Assembly (NCBI RefSeq): GCF_030272615.1
Contig: NC_081405.1
Location: forward strand, 574,849,752-574,913,751
Length of the DNA stretch: 64,000 bases
Direction: 5' to 3'
DNA from: Cryptomeria japonica
Lineage: Eukaryota; Streptophyta; Pinopsida; Cupressales; Cupressaceae
This document shows positions 42,378-53,090 of the stretch, one piece after another (the first letter of the stretch is position 1; each line of letters starts with the position of its first letter). Position numbers and translations under genes: made by a program. Below the pieces are notes generated by a model. It made no database searches and was not told where the DNA came from. It saw only the letters and a list, made by a program, of their open reading frames with translations.

Positions 42378-43910
42378 AAGAATAGATTTGCCCTTTTCTT
42401 GAAGCTAGCTTTGAAGGAGGTTAGTAATATTATTTGGAAGAGGTACCGACCACCATAATTTATTCAAGACAAACCTCCACACTTGCTAAGCCACATCACA
42501 GTTTAATAGAAGATTATCTAATGATTCCTCATTCCTTTTGCACATGACACATTGAAAAGACACATTGTCAAGATCCTCCTTTTAAAGACCAGCCAAGTGA
42601 AGATTCCCACCTTTGGGAGGCACTTGGAACTCCAACATAGTCGGGTAGGCCATTTCATCTAATGATTTACATTCTCAATAAGATTTTATCCAATTTTAAC
42701 TGAATATGCACCTGATTTTGATCCACAACAATTGATGGAGTCTTTCTTTGAAGTGAGAACTGGGAAGTATTCTTCTAGATTAATTTTAAAACATTTCTTC
42801 TGTTGAGGAGATAGAGGCAGCTCCTCCCCATTTTTCTACTCCCAAACCTCAATTTCATTGGATCACTCTACCTGTACATAATCATTAACTGCAGTCCCCC
42901 AACAATCCTCAGTGATCCATTTGATACTTTCAATTTTTTTCCTCAAATTTAGAGCTGGTTGGCCATCCCAAGAGTCTGTCCAAAATTTAGCTTTCTCCCC
43001 ATTCCCCACTTGCCAAGTTATATGTTTTGTAATCAATTTCCTATAAGATAACAGGAAATTTCAGATTGTAGAACCCTGGGGGGATCTCAAACAGTGAAAA
43101 TCCTCTCCACCTCTTATGAATCTAGATATTTATGTTTTAGGATCTGAACCCATTTTTGGTTTGGTTTGCATACATCTGACAGACCAATTTCGCTCCCAAA
43201 GATAAATTTAAAGAGGACCACTTTCTCAGGCTAGCCCATCCCACCTGACAAGGTTGACATACTTTATCCCAAGAAACCAAGGAAATTTTGTCTTGGTCCT
43301 CTTTCCTATTTCAGAAGAATTTTTGCATCAACTAGTTAACACTACTAGAATCTTGTTCAGAACTTTAAAACACATCATGGAGTATATCGAAATTGCCGAC
43401 AAGACTAATTTTAGAAGTAATAGCCTACCCGCAGAAGTGAGCCATTTAATTTTCCATCCCTCTAGCTTGTTAACACAACTGTCAAATAATCATTGCCACA
43501 AATAAGTCCTATTGGGCCCCCCAAACAAAGGCGTTCCCAGAAATCTCCCAGGAAGGGTGCCAGCTTTCACACCCAAAATTTTGATAACTTCTCTCTATTT
43601 CCTAGGACCTGTATTAAAGAAGAAAATAACATATTTTTTCCAGTTAACTTGTTGTCCAGAAGCATTATAGAAAATGTGTACGGTTATTTAAATACTACGG
43701 GCCTCTTTTACGGAAGAGTCTCCAAACATAATTGTATCATCTACAAATTGCTGATGAGTAACTGGGTCCACACCCTCAACAACCCAAACACCCTTCCATT
43801 TATCCTCACTTTTTAGATTATGAATGTATCATCCCAGGGTTTCCACCTGGATTATAAAAAGAAAAGGGGAGAGTGGATCTCGCTGCATTAATCCCCGAGA
43901 GGTGTGAAAG

Positions 43911-43914
43911 AAGC
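43911..43914. repeat. Candidate 4-bp target duplication left of element G (AAGC)
   Basis: AAGC here and at 45070-45073. In the uninterrupted LINE2 copy the homologous site reads AATC once. Confidence 0.55.
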
Positions 43915-45069
43915 GGGCAAGTGCAAGGTAATGAGTCACAAATTCGCGAAAGTCCATGCGTTGGAAAACACGCTCTTATAAACAGGGGCCCGTTTATGCT
44001 TCGGGCTCCCGAGCTGAAAGGTAACGGGGGTTCAAAGCAAAAAAAATGGGCCCCCGTTTTGTTCTAAAATGGGGGCCCACTTTTAAACAAAATGGGGCCC
44101 CATTTCTAAAAAACGGGCCCCCGTTTCTAAATCGCATTTTTCCTTTTTTTTTCCACAAGCCGACCTTGTTTGAAAACGGGGGCCCGTTTTGTGGAAGTTG
44201 ATTCCACAACCCGCCACTTGGCTCGGTATTAGGCCCGGGATAGGCTTGGGATGGCCACACCTGAGACATGGACCTGCAAATTCAAATCTCCATGAATGAA
44301 AGCACAAATATGAACTTTAGAAATAGTTTACGCGCCTCTAATCAGAGAATTTTTATACAAAATTAAAACCCATTTCAGATTATACTCTCTAGATTCTAAA
44401 TATGTAAATTTATTTAAAAATTGATTATTTTAACTATTTTTCATTTAATTTATACTAAATCGGGTCCATAAATTTGAAATATTAACTAATTTTGTTTATT
44501 TAATAACTTTTTTATTTTAAAGAATTTTGGAAAAAAAATTATATGTCATCAATCTACACAAAATTCTTTTGTATTTGAAAAAAAAAAATCAAAAAATGTT
44601 AAGTTTACATCAAATTATGTGGGTCGTACACGTCAAATTTTTAAAAGATAATTACAGCCATTAAAAAATTAATTAAAAAAAAAATATTAGAAAAAAAAAT
44701 ACAGAAAAATATGCTCATCAATCTTCAGTGTGTTACAAACCATTTCCCAAAATGGTTTGAGAAAATAATTTTAATTGTGTCAAAAAGTGTGGGTCGTACA
44801 CATGCATGGTATGGTCCTGAAACAGGGATTTTTAAAACATAGTTTTCAGAACTCCATTCAAAAATTTATTTTTTATTATGTGGGTATTAAAATAAATTAC
44901 ATATTTGGAAAGTACACTCAAAGGGCTATCTTTTATATAACTGATTTTTTCCAAGATTCAATCTCTAAGTGTTTCAAAATTTAAGCTCAAATGAGACAAA
45001 ATCTGAAAAATCAGGGAAAACACTTCCACTTTTTGGCCAAAAATTGGACTCATCTTCTTGCACTGACCC
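43915..45069. mobile_element. Element G: 1,155-bp insertion with terminal inverted repeats, GC-rich palindromic core
   Basis: The left end GGGCAAGTGCAAGGTAATGAG and the inverted right end GGGTCAGTGCAAGAAGATGAG match at 16 of 21 positions, with some further similarity inward. The insertion interrupts the RT of LINE1 and is absent from the homologous place in LINE2 (about 47970), which proves it is an insert. It carries no credible gene. Its left third holds multiple GGGGGCCC palindromes (43985-44190); the remainder is AT-rich. It is probably a non-autonomous DNA transposon; the superfamily cannot be assigned. Confidence 0.65.
43985..44190. repeat. Alternating GGGCCCCCGTTTT palindromic blocks inside element G
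   Basis: At least six related G/C blocks in both orientations (near 43985, 44048, 44070, 44093, 44114, 44177), most with a TTT-side and an AAA-side flank, so they can pair with each other as hairpins. Strikingly GC-rich for this AT-rich window. Confidence 0.75.
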
Positions 45070-45975
45070 AAGCCTTGAGGAGTAACATTGACAAGAATTG
45101 TGAACCAGGGTCCATCTATGCAAGCTTTCACCCATTTTATCCAATAGGATGAGAAACCAAAATTTTCCAGGATGTGAAATAAAAAATCCCTATCTACCAT
45201 GTAATATGCTTTCCTGATATCTAATTTGATGAGCATTTGATCCACCTTTGCTTGCCTGATTGAATGAATGGCTTCATGTGCTATAATAATTCCTTCCACA
45301 ATTGACCTCCAAGGAACAAAACCACTTCAGCTCTTTTGACACTATATATTTGAGCAAGGGTTTCAAATGGCTCATAATGACTTTGGCAATTACCTTATAG
45401 AGCACATTGCAAACAACAATTGGCCTAAAGTCACCAAAAGAGGAAGGCTTCTCCAATTTAGGAATTAGAATGAGGAATGTGCAATTAAACTCTTTCTCCA
45501 CCTTAAGACTTACTCTCACTTCTTCCACCACCTACCATAGTTCCTGACCCATAATGTCCTAGAATTGTTGATAAAAAGAGGGCAGGGAAACCATATAGTC
45601 CTGGAGCTTTATCACTGCCCATTGAAAAGACAACTTGTTTTACTTCCTCCATAGAGAGAAGCTTGCACAAAAACTGATTTTGGTTTTCTAAAATTATTTT
45701 TGGAATGTTCCTTAGAAGAGTTTCTTGATGTTGGGAATCTAAGTCCTGGTTTTTTGATAACAACTCAATGAAGAAATCCACTACTTCTTTGTTGATCTCC
45801 TCCAAGTCATTTAAAACCTCATTATTCTTATTCTTAGTACTTGTCACCTTATTCCAAGACCTTCTAACTTTGACTAAACTGTGGAAGAATTTTGTGTTCT
45901 TGTCACCTTTCTTTAACCAACCTTCTCTTGATTTCTGCTTCTAGTAGACTTCTTCCCTTGCTAACATTTCTTCTT

Positions 45976-46408
45976 CCAGTAGACTTCTAGCCCCCTTGCA
46001 TAGGACATTTTCTTCATCATCACAAGCCACACATCCCACTGCTAAGATGCCTGGATAGCCTTTTGATGCTCCATCAAAATTTATTTTCACCCACCCCTTC
46101 TCTAGTTTTGACCATTTAACCATCTCTCTATCCATTCGGTCACTATCAAGATTAACCCCGGGGAACCCATGAATGGGTCTAAGAGTGACAAGAGGCCACC
46201 TAACAAGAATTAAACTATCCATCAAACTATATGGATGCTTCACAAAATTATGGTTGTGTTTTACCAATGAGACAATTTCAGAAATAGCCCGTTGAATTTT
46301 CCCACACAGTTTGTCTAATCCTTCCCACTTATCTTGAAATATCTGCTTGTTTCTTTCCTTCCACAATTCCCAAATTACCATAGTGGGCAAGATTATCCAT
46401 ACACTCAA
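45976..46408 (-). pseudogene. Truncated RNase H of LINE2
   Basis: WIILPTMVIWELWKERNKQI and KINFDGASKGYPGILAVGCV match LINE1 with roughly 15 residue differences over 140. It breaks at VLCKGARSL, where the sequence joins LINE1 linker sequence, so the C-terminal half of the domain is absent. Confidence 0.8.
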
Positions 46409-46599
46409 AAGAACAGATTTTCCATTTTATTCAAGCCAACTTTGAAGGAGGTTAGTAATATTATTTAGAAGAGGTACTGACCACCATAATTTATTCAAGA
46501 CAAACCTCCACACTTGCTAAGCCACATCACAGTTTAATAGAAGATGATATAATGATTCCTCATTCCTTTTGCACATGACACATTGAAAAGGCCCATTGA

Positions 46600-48840
46600 A
46601 ACCCAGGCGCACCATCATATCTCCTATCAAGATCCTCCTTTTAAAGACCAGCCAAGTGAAGGCTCCCGCCTTTGGGAGGAACTTGGAACTCCAACATAGT
46701 CAGGTAGGACATTTCATCTAACGATTTACATTCTCAATAAGATTTTATCCAATTTTAACTGAATATGCACCTCATTTTGATCCACAACAATTGATGGAGT
46801 CTTCCTTTGAAGTGAGAACTAGAGAGTATTCTTCTAGAATAATTTTAAAACATTTCTTCTGCTGAGGAGATAGAGGAAGTTCCTCCATATTTTTCTATTG
46901 CCAAACCTCAATTCCATTGGATCGCTCTACCTGTACATAATCCTTAACTGCAGTCCCCCAACAATCCTCAATGATTTGTTTGATACTTTCAATATTTTTC
47001 CTCGAATTTAGAGCTGGTCGGCCAACCCAAGAGCCTGTCCAAAATTTAGCTTTCTCCCCATTTCCCTCTTGCCAAGTTATATGTTTTGTAATCAATTTCC
47101 TATAAGATAATAGGAAATTCTAGATTGAAAAACCCTGGGGGGATCTCGAACAGTAAAAATACTCTGCACCTCTGATGAATCTAAATATTTATGTTTTAGG
47201 ATCTGAACCTATTTTTGGTCTGGTTTTGCATACATCTGCCAGACAAATTTTGCTCCCAAAGATTCATTTATAGAGGACCACTTTCTCAGGCCAGCCCCTC
47301 TCACCAGATAAGGTTGACATACTTTATCCCAAGAAACCAAGGAAATTTTGTCCTGGTCCCCTTTCCCATTCTAGAAGAATTTTTGCATCAACTAGTTAAC
47401 ACTGCTAGAATCTTGTTTGGAACTTTAAAACACATCATGGAGTATATCAAAATTGCTGACAAGACTGATTTTAGAAGTAAAATCCTACCCGCAGAAGTGA
47501 GCCATTTACTTTTCAACCCTCTAGCTTGTTAATACAACTGTCAAATAATCATTCCCACAAATAAGTCCTATTGGCCCCCCCAAATAAAGGTGTTCCCAGA
47601 AATCTCCCAGGAAGGGTGCCAGCTTTCACACCCAAAATTTTTATAACTTCTCTCTACTTCCTAGGATCCATATTAAAGAAGAAAATAACATATTTGTTCT
47701 AGTTAACTTGTTGCTCAGAAGCATTACAGAAAATGTCTAGAGTTATTTAAATATTGTGGGCCTCTTTTAAGGAAGAGTCTCCGAACAAAATTGTATCATC
47801 TACAAACTGATAATGAGTAACTGGGTCCACACCCTTAGCAACCCAAACACCCTTCCATTATCCTCACTTTTTAGATTCTGAATGTATCATCCCAGGGATT
47901 CCGCTAGGATTATACAAAGAAAAGGGGAGTGTGGATCTCGCTACCTTAATCCCCTGGAGGTTTGAAATAATCGTTGAGGACTACCATTGACAAGAATTGA
48001 GAACCAGGGTCCATCTATGCAATCTTTCACCCATTTTATCCAATAGGATGAGAAACCAAACTTTTCTAGGATGCACAATAAAAATTCCCTATCTACCATG
48101 TAATATGCTTTCTTGATATCTAATTTGATGAGCATTTGATCTACTTTTGCCTCCCTGATTGAATGAATGGCTTCATGTGCTATAATAATTCCTTCCACAA
48201 TTGACCTCCTAGGAACAAAACCACTTCAGCTCTTCTGACACTATATATTTGAGCAAGGGTTTCAAATGGCTCATAATGACTTTGGTAATTACCTTATAAA
48301 ACACATTGGAAACAACAATTGGTCTAAAGTCACCAAAAGAGGAAGGCTTCTACAATTTAGGAATTAGAATGAGGAATGTGCAATTAAACTCTTTCTCCAA
48401 TTTAAGACTTACTCTCACTTCTTCCACCACCTGCCATAGTTCTTGACCCACAATGTCCTAGAATTGTTGATAAAAACAGGGCGGGGAAACAATCTAGTCC
48501 TAGAGCTTTATCACCGCCCATTGAAAAGACAACTTGTTTTACTTCCCCCATAGAGACAAGCTTGAACAAAAACTGATTTTGGTTTTCTAAAATTATATTT
48601 GGAATGTTCCTTAGAAGAGTTTCTTGATGTTGGGAATCTAATTCCTGGTTCTTTTATAATAGCTCAATGAAGAAATCGACTACTTCTTTGTTGATCTCCT
48701 CCAAGTCATTTAAAACCTCATTATTCTTATTCTTAATACTCATCTCCTTATTCCAAGACCTTCTAACTTTGACTGAACTGTGGAAGAATTTTGTGTTCTT
48801 GTCACCTTCCTTTAACCAACCTTCTCTTGATTTCTCCTTC
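46600..48840 (-). pseudogene. RT and following region of LINE2
   Basis: Homologous to 42600-45850 of LINE1 but uninterrupted. Motif A: MLIKLDIKKAYYMVDREFLL (about 48080-48145). FVDDTILFGD lies at about 47790-47825. The region after RT carries TKHITWQEGNGEKAKFWTGS (about 47030-47090). Multiple stops and a frameshift near 47960. This copy shows the empty site for element G. Confidence 0.8.
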
Positions 48841-49881
48841 TAGTAGACTTCTTCCCTTACTAACATTTCATTCAATTTTAATTTTAAGGTCTTGTCCTTA
48901 TTAAAAGTATCTTGTGTCATTCCATGATTCAAAATCAAACACTCTAGGTCTTTAACTCTGCTTCTACTATCAAAGATGTTCTTGAACTTAATTGTGTTCC
49001 AGTCCTTTAATTTTTCTTTGGGGTGCTGAAGGGTTTTGAAAAAGGTGAAAGCCTTCGAGCCTAATCTAACAGGAGCCTCCCTCCATGTTGTTGCAAAAAA
49101 CTCTTTCAAAGAAGGGTCCCTTAACCATATTTTCTCAAACTTGAAGGGACAACGAATCAAAGCACAAACTAAACAAATGAGAATCTCGATTGGAAAATGA
49201 TTAGATCTTGCCAAGGGCAAAACCTTGGCTTCAAAAAGGAGGGGTCTAGTAGCCCAGTTACAACCGAGAAAAAATCTATCCAACTTCTCAGCAATGTGTT
49301 CTCTGCCAATCCTTCTATTCAACCAAGTATAGGATCCTTTATTGGTCTTAACTTCTCGTAAGACATTATTAGAAATGCAAATTTGAAAACTTAGTTGGGA
49401 TGTCGTGATACCCAACCTTCCCCCTATCTTGTCACTAGAATCTAGAATAGCATTAAAGTCTCCCCCAAGCACCACCAATTCCTGGGAAAGATTACTTAGA
49501 ATAGTCAAAATTTGATTCCATGTATCCAGTTGTGGCTTACCTCTTGTAGGTCCATAAACATTAATCAGAAAAAAGTCACAATTGATTCCAAAAGAGTGAA
49601 CCTTGCACACCTGCCATGAATGAGAGCAAGAAATTTCTTCAACCTTGATAAGATTTGGATTCAAGATTATCCCCAAACCCCATGAATATCCCTCTGCACT
49701 TGAGGAAAATTCTTCCCAGAATCTCCCAGCATTTAGCCAAGTCTCCACATCTTCCCTACTAACCTTAGTTTCTTACAAACAAAGAAATATCTGGTTTCAC
49801 CTGATTAAGCCCTCGCTTGATCAGATGATGTTTTTCAGGAGCATTGTAGCCCCTGACATTACAACTAAGCATCTTTGTCAT
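48840..49881 (-). pseudogene. ORF2 start and APE-type endonuclease of LINE2
   Basis: ORF2 starts at ATG 49881 (MTKMLSCNVRGYN). A one-base indel near 49770 shifts it into the 302-residue open piece 48840-49748. APE-type motifs are visible: SCNVRGYN, ETKVSRED, LINVYGPTRG, LGGDFNAIL, and SNHFPIEI, where the family SDH has become SNH. The endonuclease nicks target DNA for target-primed reverse transcription. ORF1 ends at 49878, overlapping this start by ATGA. Confidence 0.85.
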
Positions 49882-51429
49882 CCTTCAAGAAGGGTAGCCC
49901 CCTTCCCTACTGTTAACTTTGACTGACCTTTTGCATTACTTGCTATCGCAATCCAGACTCTATTTGGTTTACAACCCCTTGATTTCTTTTCGCTAATGAC
50001 CGCTTTTTCAGTTTGAGAGGTCGACTGTTGAATAGTTTTGTATTCTAGAATATATTCTTCCTCAAAACCCCCCCAATCTTCTTCCTCTTCCTCCACATCC
50101 CAAGAGTGGTTTACATTTTCTTCTTCCAAATTATCCACCCCAGTGTTCTCAATTTCACAATTCTCCTACAAATGTATTTCCTTTCTCTCTAAAGGACTGA
50201 CCCCCTTCGAATCCCCCATACTTGTGTCTATTGCCTTCATAGTAGCCTTTATATTGTTTAATGCTTCCTCCACTAACTGTGTAGCATCCAAATGGGTTGT
50301 TTTAAGTAGCCCTCCCAAAATATCATTCATCTTTGGATTCTCAATTGGAGGTGCTAGATTCACCAGCTCTATTAGTTGTTTATGGAGCTACCCTGCCTTG
50401 GGATAGTTTGATTGTCCATCCTCTCAATTTAACTCAGCAAAGTGTTCAACTCTCACTTCCAAAGGGTCATCGATCTATTTTCTTTTTGGACCTATCAAAC
50501 AAACCTCTTTCGAATGTCCGTCTTTATTGTAGAATAAACATTTCTCTAGAATTTCCACAACCTCCACCTTCTGCATCTTGCTCCCCGCATTTGTGTTGAT
50601 TTCTATCCATGCCGGGAGTTGAATATTTGGTTTCCAACTAGCACAAATCCTCACATAAGAGCCAAAATCCTCTTTAGAAATAGATTCATCTAACTTAAGG
50701 TAAGACCTTATTTTGTTCGCAATCAACCGGAAAATATCCTCATTCCAATACTCCCTAGGAAGATTATATAAACGTAACCAAACTGGGACCTCCTCCACTA
50801 AGGGTTTGATAGGGTTAAAATTTGGTTCCCGAACCCTTATTGACACTCCTTGTCCTCCTAGGAAAAATGGGCCATTTTGAAAGACCCAATTCTTGTCATT
50901 ATTATTTTCCAGTATGATAAGGAAATACCAATTTGGCATTGTCTTGATCTCCATCTTGAAGGGCCATGTTTCTTCACACTATTTCTTCACATGACTAAAG
51001 GCTGGCCAACCTCTAAAACATTTCAAGATAAAACCTTTGTCTTTGAAAAAAACCACTAAATCACTCCAGCTTTTACTATCCAGAAAAAATAACACCTTGT
51101 GAGTGTCATCCAGTTTGGCTTTCGGTTTTACAACTAGCCCAGATCTTGAAATCTTCTTAGGTCACCATTCTTTCTTCCGCACCCTTTTCTAGTTTGTGTT
51201 TGCCCTAAAATTTGTAGTGTTGCGTTCTCCAGGGTTTAGTCAAAAATCCCCTTTGGCTCTTGGGAAATCTCTCTGCCATTTTTCCTAGTTTCCAAAATCC
51301 AACCCAAAACCTAGAGGTCCGTTTTGATCCTCCCATACTCATTTCGGTTTCAACCACTATCTGAAACCTGAGTTCATGAAGAATTCTGGTCTGTCATTTT
51401 GCCTGAAATCCCTAAACTCCCTTGGCTGC
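49878..51429 (-). pseudogene. ORF1 of LINE2, main part
   Basis: One minus-strand frame from above 51130 to the TGA at 49878-49880, broken by in-frame stops near 50990, 50475 and 50166. It contains the RNA-binding-type region of plant LINE ORF1 proteins (WVFQNGPFFLGGQGVSIRVR, then PVWLRLYNLPREYWNEDIF, similar to the DUF4283 type), a zinc knuckle with one Cys changed (CLFYNKDGHSKEVC) and an acidic tail (WDVEEEEEDWGGFEEEY). The N-terminal 11 codons lie beyond F at 60130-60160. Confidence 0.75.
51425..51429. repeat. Left target-site duplication of element F (GCTGC)
   Basis: GCTGC repeated at 60130-60134 exactly at the LTR end. Confidence 0.92.
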
Positions 51430-53074
51430 TGTGTGGGGGAAAAAGTGACACTAAGCAAACATGCCCTAATCTCACTTTCAATCACACACTTGTGGAATAC
51501 GAAAGAGCCTAGAGGTATCACACAATTGGCTACTTCCTTTTGTGGAAGAGAGAGCCACTAGCTACCTATTAGGATTTCTATTCCTTTGTTGCAAATGATA
51601 GATAGAATGATGCAAGTTCAACTACTAGCCCTAGAGTGCAAGTATGAACTAGTAACAAGATTGCAGAATTGAACTTAAACAATGGAAAGCTGTAAACACA
51701 AGGATAAAAGGAGAATGTAGATGTGTACCTAGGGTTAAAATCTGAGTGGAAATGTTCGGGATGGGGGCGTGGGCGCCACTGTCCTAATTCTGCACCTGAA
51801 ACTGTTGTTTTGCAACCTGAAAAGCTGTCAGAAAAATGTTGAAACTGTTGTCTGACAGAAGGACCAGGGCGCCCAACACCCCTGTCCTGGCAGGACCAGG
51901 GCACCCCACGCCCCTATCCTGGTCTTTTGCACTGAAATTTGGTGTGAAGTTCAGTCTCCGTCTGCTTCCGTCGGATCTGCAACTTGCGGCATCGTCCGAA
52001 TCCCGAAACCTGCACTTATATCTGAAAAGGTATGGTGGGCGGCTATATAGGGTTTTACCTTAGTCAAACCCCCGCTTTGGTGATTTCCACCTCCATGAAT
52101 AGCCAAGTTTTATTGTAAAAGTAATGTGTGTGCAGACCTTGTGTGTGTGCAAGATCCTAAAATGTAAGTAAGCAAACTAGAGCAACCTAGAAAGTAAACC
52201 CTAATTGCTTGTAAATGATAATGTAAATGCTCCAAATCAAGATGCAAAGTGATCTAAAGCATGAATACAAATGATATGATGAAGCTTATGCAAAGACATG
52301 AAAACAACATGAAATCATACCCAACCCCAAGGGAGGGGTACAAGCCAATCTTCAGTCGGTGATCCCCTATTGCTCTTCAATGTCTTCAAAGCCCTAAATG
52401 GATGAATGAAATTGATGAATGCTTGATGGATGGATGTTGAATGTTGTTGAAGTCTTCAAAGATCTGCTCTTTCGCTGCATAGAAGGTCCTTGAAACCAAA
52501 AATTTCGATCCTTTCAAATGAAGAAAGAGAGCTCTTATATATGAAACCCTAGGTCTTAATTTCAACTTTTGGTCGACCTAGAGATTGAATCTCTCACCAA
52601 TTTCTTGGGGTTAAGCTTTATTTTATGATTGGATCGTGCTCCTAAAATTTTGGGAAAAATGTCCAGGACCATGTGCACGCCGGGCGCCATGGTCCTCTCC
52701 GAGCGCCATGGTCCCAACAACTTTTCACCAAATTTTTAGGGCCGTCGGATATGATGATTTTAGAGAGAATCCCGAAGTTACAGGTGATTTCAAGATGTTT
52801 TGACCCCCGAAATCAAGCCCCCAAGTTCAGAATAGGACCTAATTAGGGTTTTTGATTAAATGATGTATTAGAGGAATAAAATGAAAGGGGCACACTTTAA
52901 TGAAAACGGCCCAACTTTATGATATGGGAGATGATAAAATAGAACCTTAGACCTAATTAATTTAATTAATTAAGTGCTAAAGGGAAAATGCAATGCAAAA
53001 TGCGCCAAGGCGGGTGCTAAACTAGGTGTGAAATTGTACCACCTTAGCAAGTGCGTACAATTTACGACGCTACA
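51430..53074 (-). mobile_element. 3' LTR of element F
   Basis: TGTGTGGGGGAAAAAG to TTTACGACGCTACA. It contains two copies of a GC-rich GGACCAGGGC minisatellite unit (51861-51924) and a pair of GCGCCATGGTCC words (52684-52712). Confidence 0.92.
51861..51924. repeat. GC-rich minisatellite in the 3' LTR of F, two units
   Basis: Two units of about 32 bases, each GGACCAGGGCRCCC..C..CCCCTRTCCTGG. The 5' LTR has three units (58875-58968). Confidence 0.8.
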
Positions 53075-53090
53075 TTTAACCCCCACTTTA
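53075..53090 (-). other. Polypurine tract of element F
   Basis: AAAGTGGGGGTTAAA on the minus strand next to the TG of the 3' LTR. Confidence 0.7.

Larger units (their letters stand above)
43690..45847 (-). pseudogene. Reverse transcriptase of LINE1 (split by element G)
   Basis: Pieces in order on the minus strand: MGSDKAPGLYGFPALF (about 45600), FLILIPKLEKPSSFGDFRPI (about 45430-45480), MLIKLDIRKAYYMVDRDFLF (motif A, about 45180-45240), and after element G FVDDTIMFGDSS (catalytic FVDD, about 43705-43745). Motif order is that of LINE-type RT. Several stops and frameshifts plus the insertion destroy the gene. Confidence 0.85.
41620..45975 (-). mobile_element. LINE1: ORF2 fragment (RT, zinc-binding region, RNase H), 5'-truncated
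   Basis: Minus-strand remains of a plant L1-type LINE: the end of the endonuclease-RT linker (about 45850-45970), RT (43690-45847), the region after RT with a TKHITWQVGNGEKAKFW-type stretch (about 42950-43020), and RNase H (41620-42110). It is interrupted by element G at 43915-45069. It joins LINE2 at about 45976 in the middle of that copy's RNase H, giving a tandem arrangement. The 3' end is not defined. Confidence 0.8.

Noticed and set aside
42440-42660. A separate gene between LINE RT and RNase H
   Set aside because: The stretch aligns with 46450-46700 in the second LINE copy and belongs to the zinc-binding region after RT.
43994-44307. Frames of 91 and 74 codons with repeated NGGPFFRNGAPF-like units
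   Set aside because: They translate the palindromic G/C blocks of element G. The repeats are at the DNA level and alternate in orientation, so a protein is unlikely.
51578-51904. Frames in the LTRs of F (108 codons here and 137 codons at 58592-59005)
   Set aside because: They lie wholly within LTRs, differ in frame between the two LTR copies, and owe their length to the GC-rich minisatellite.
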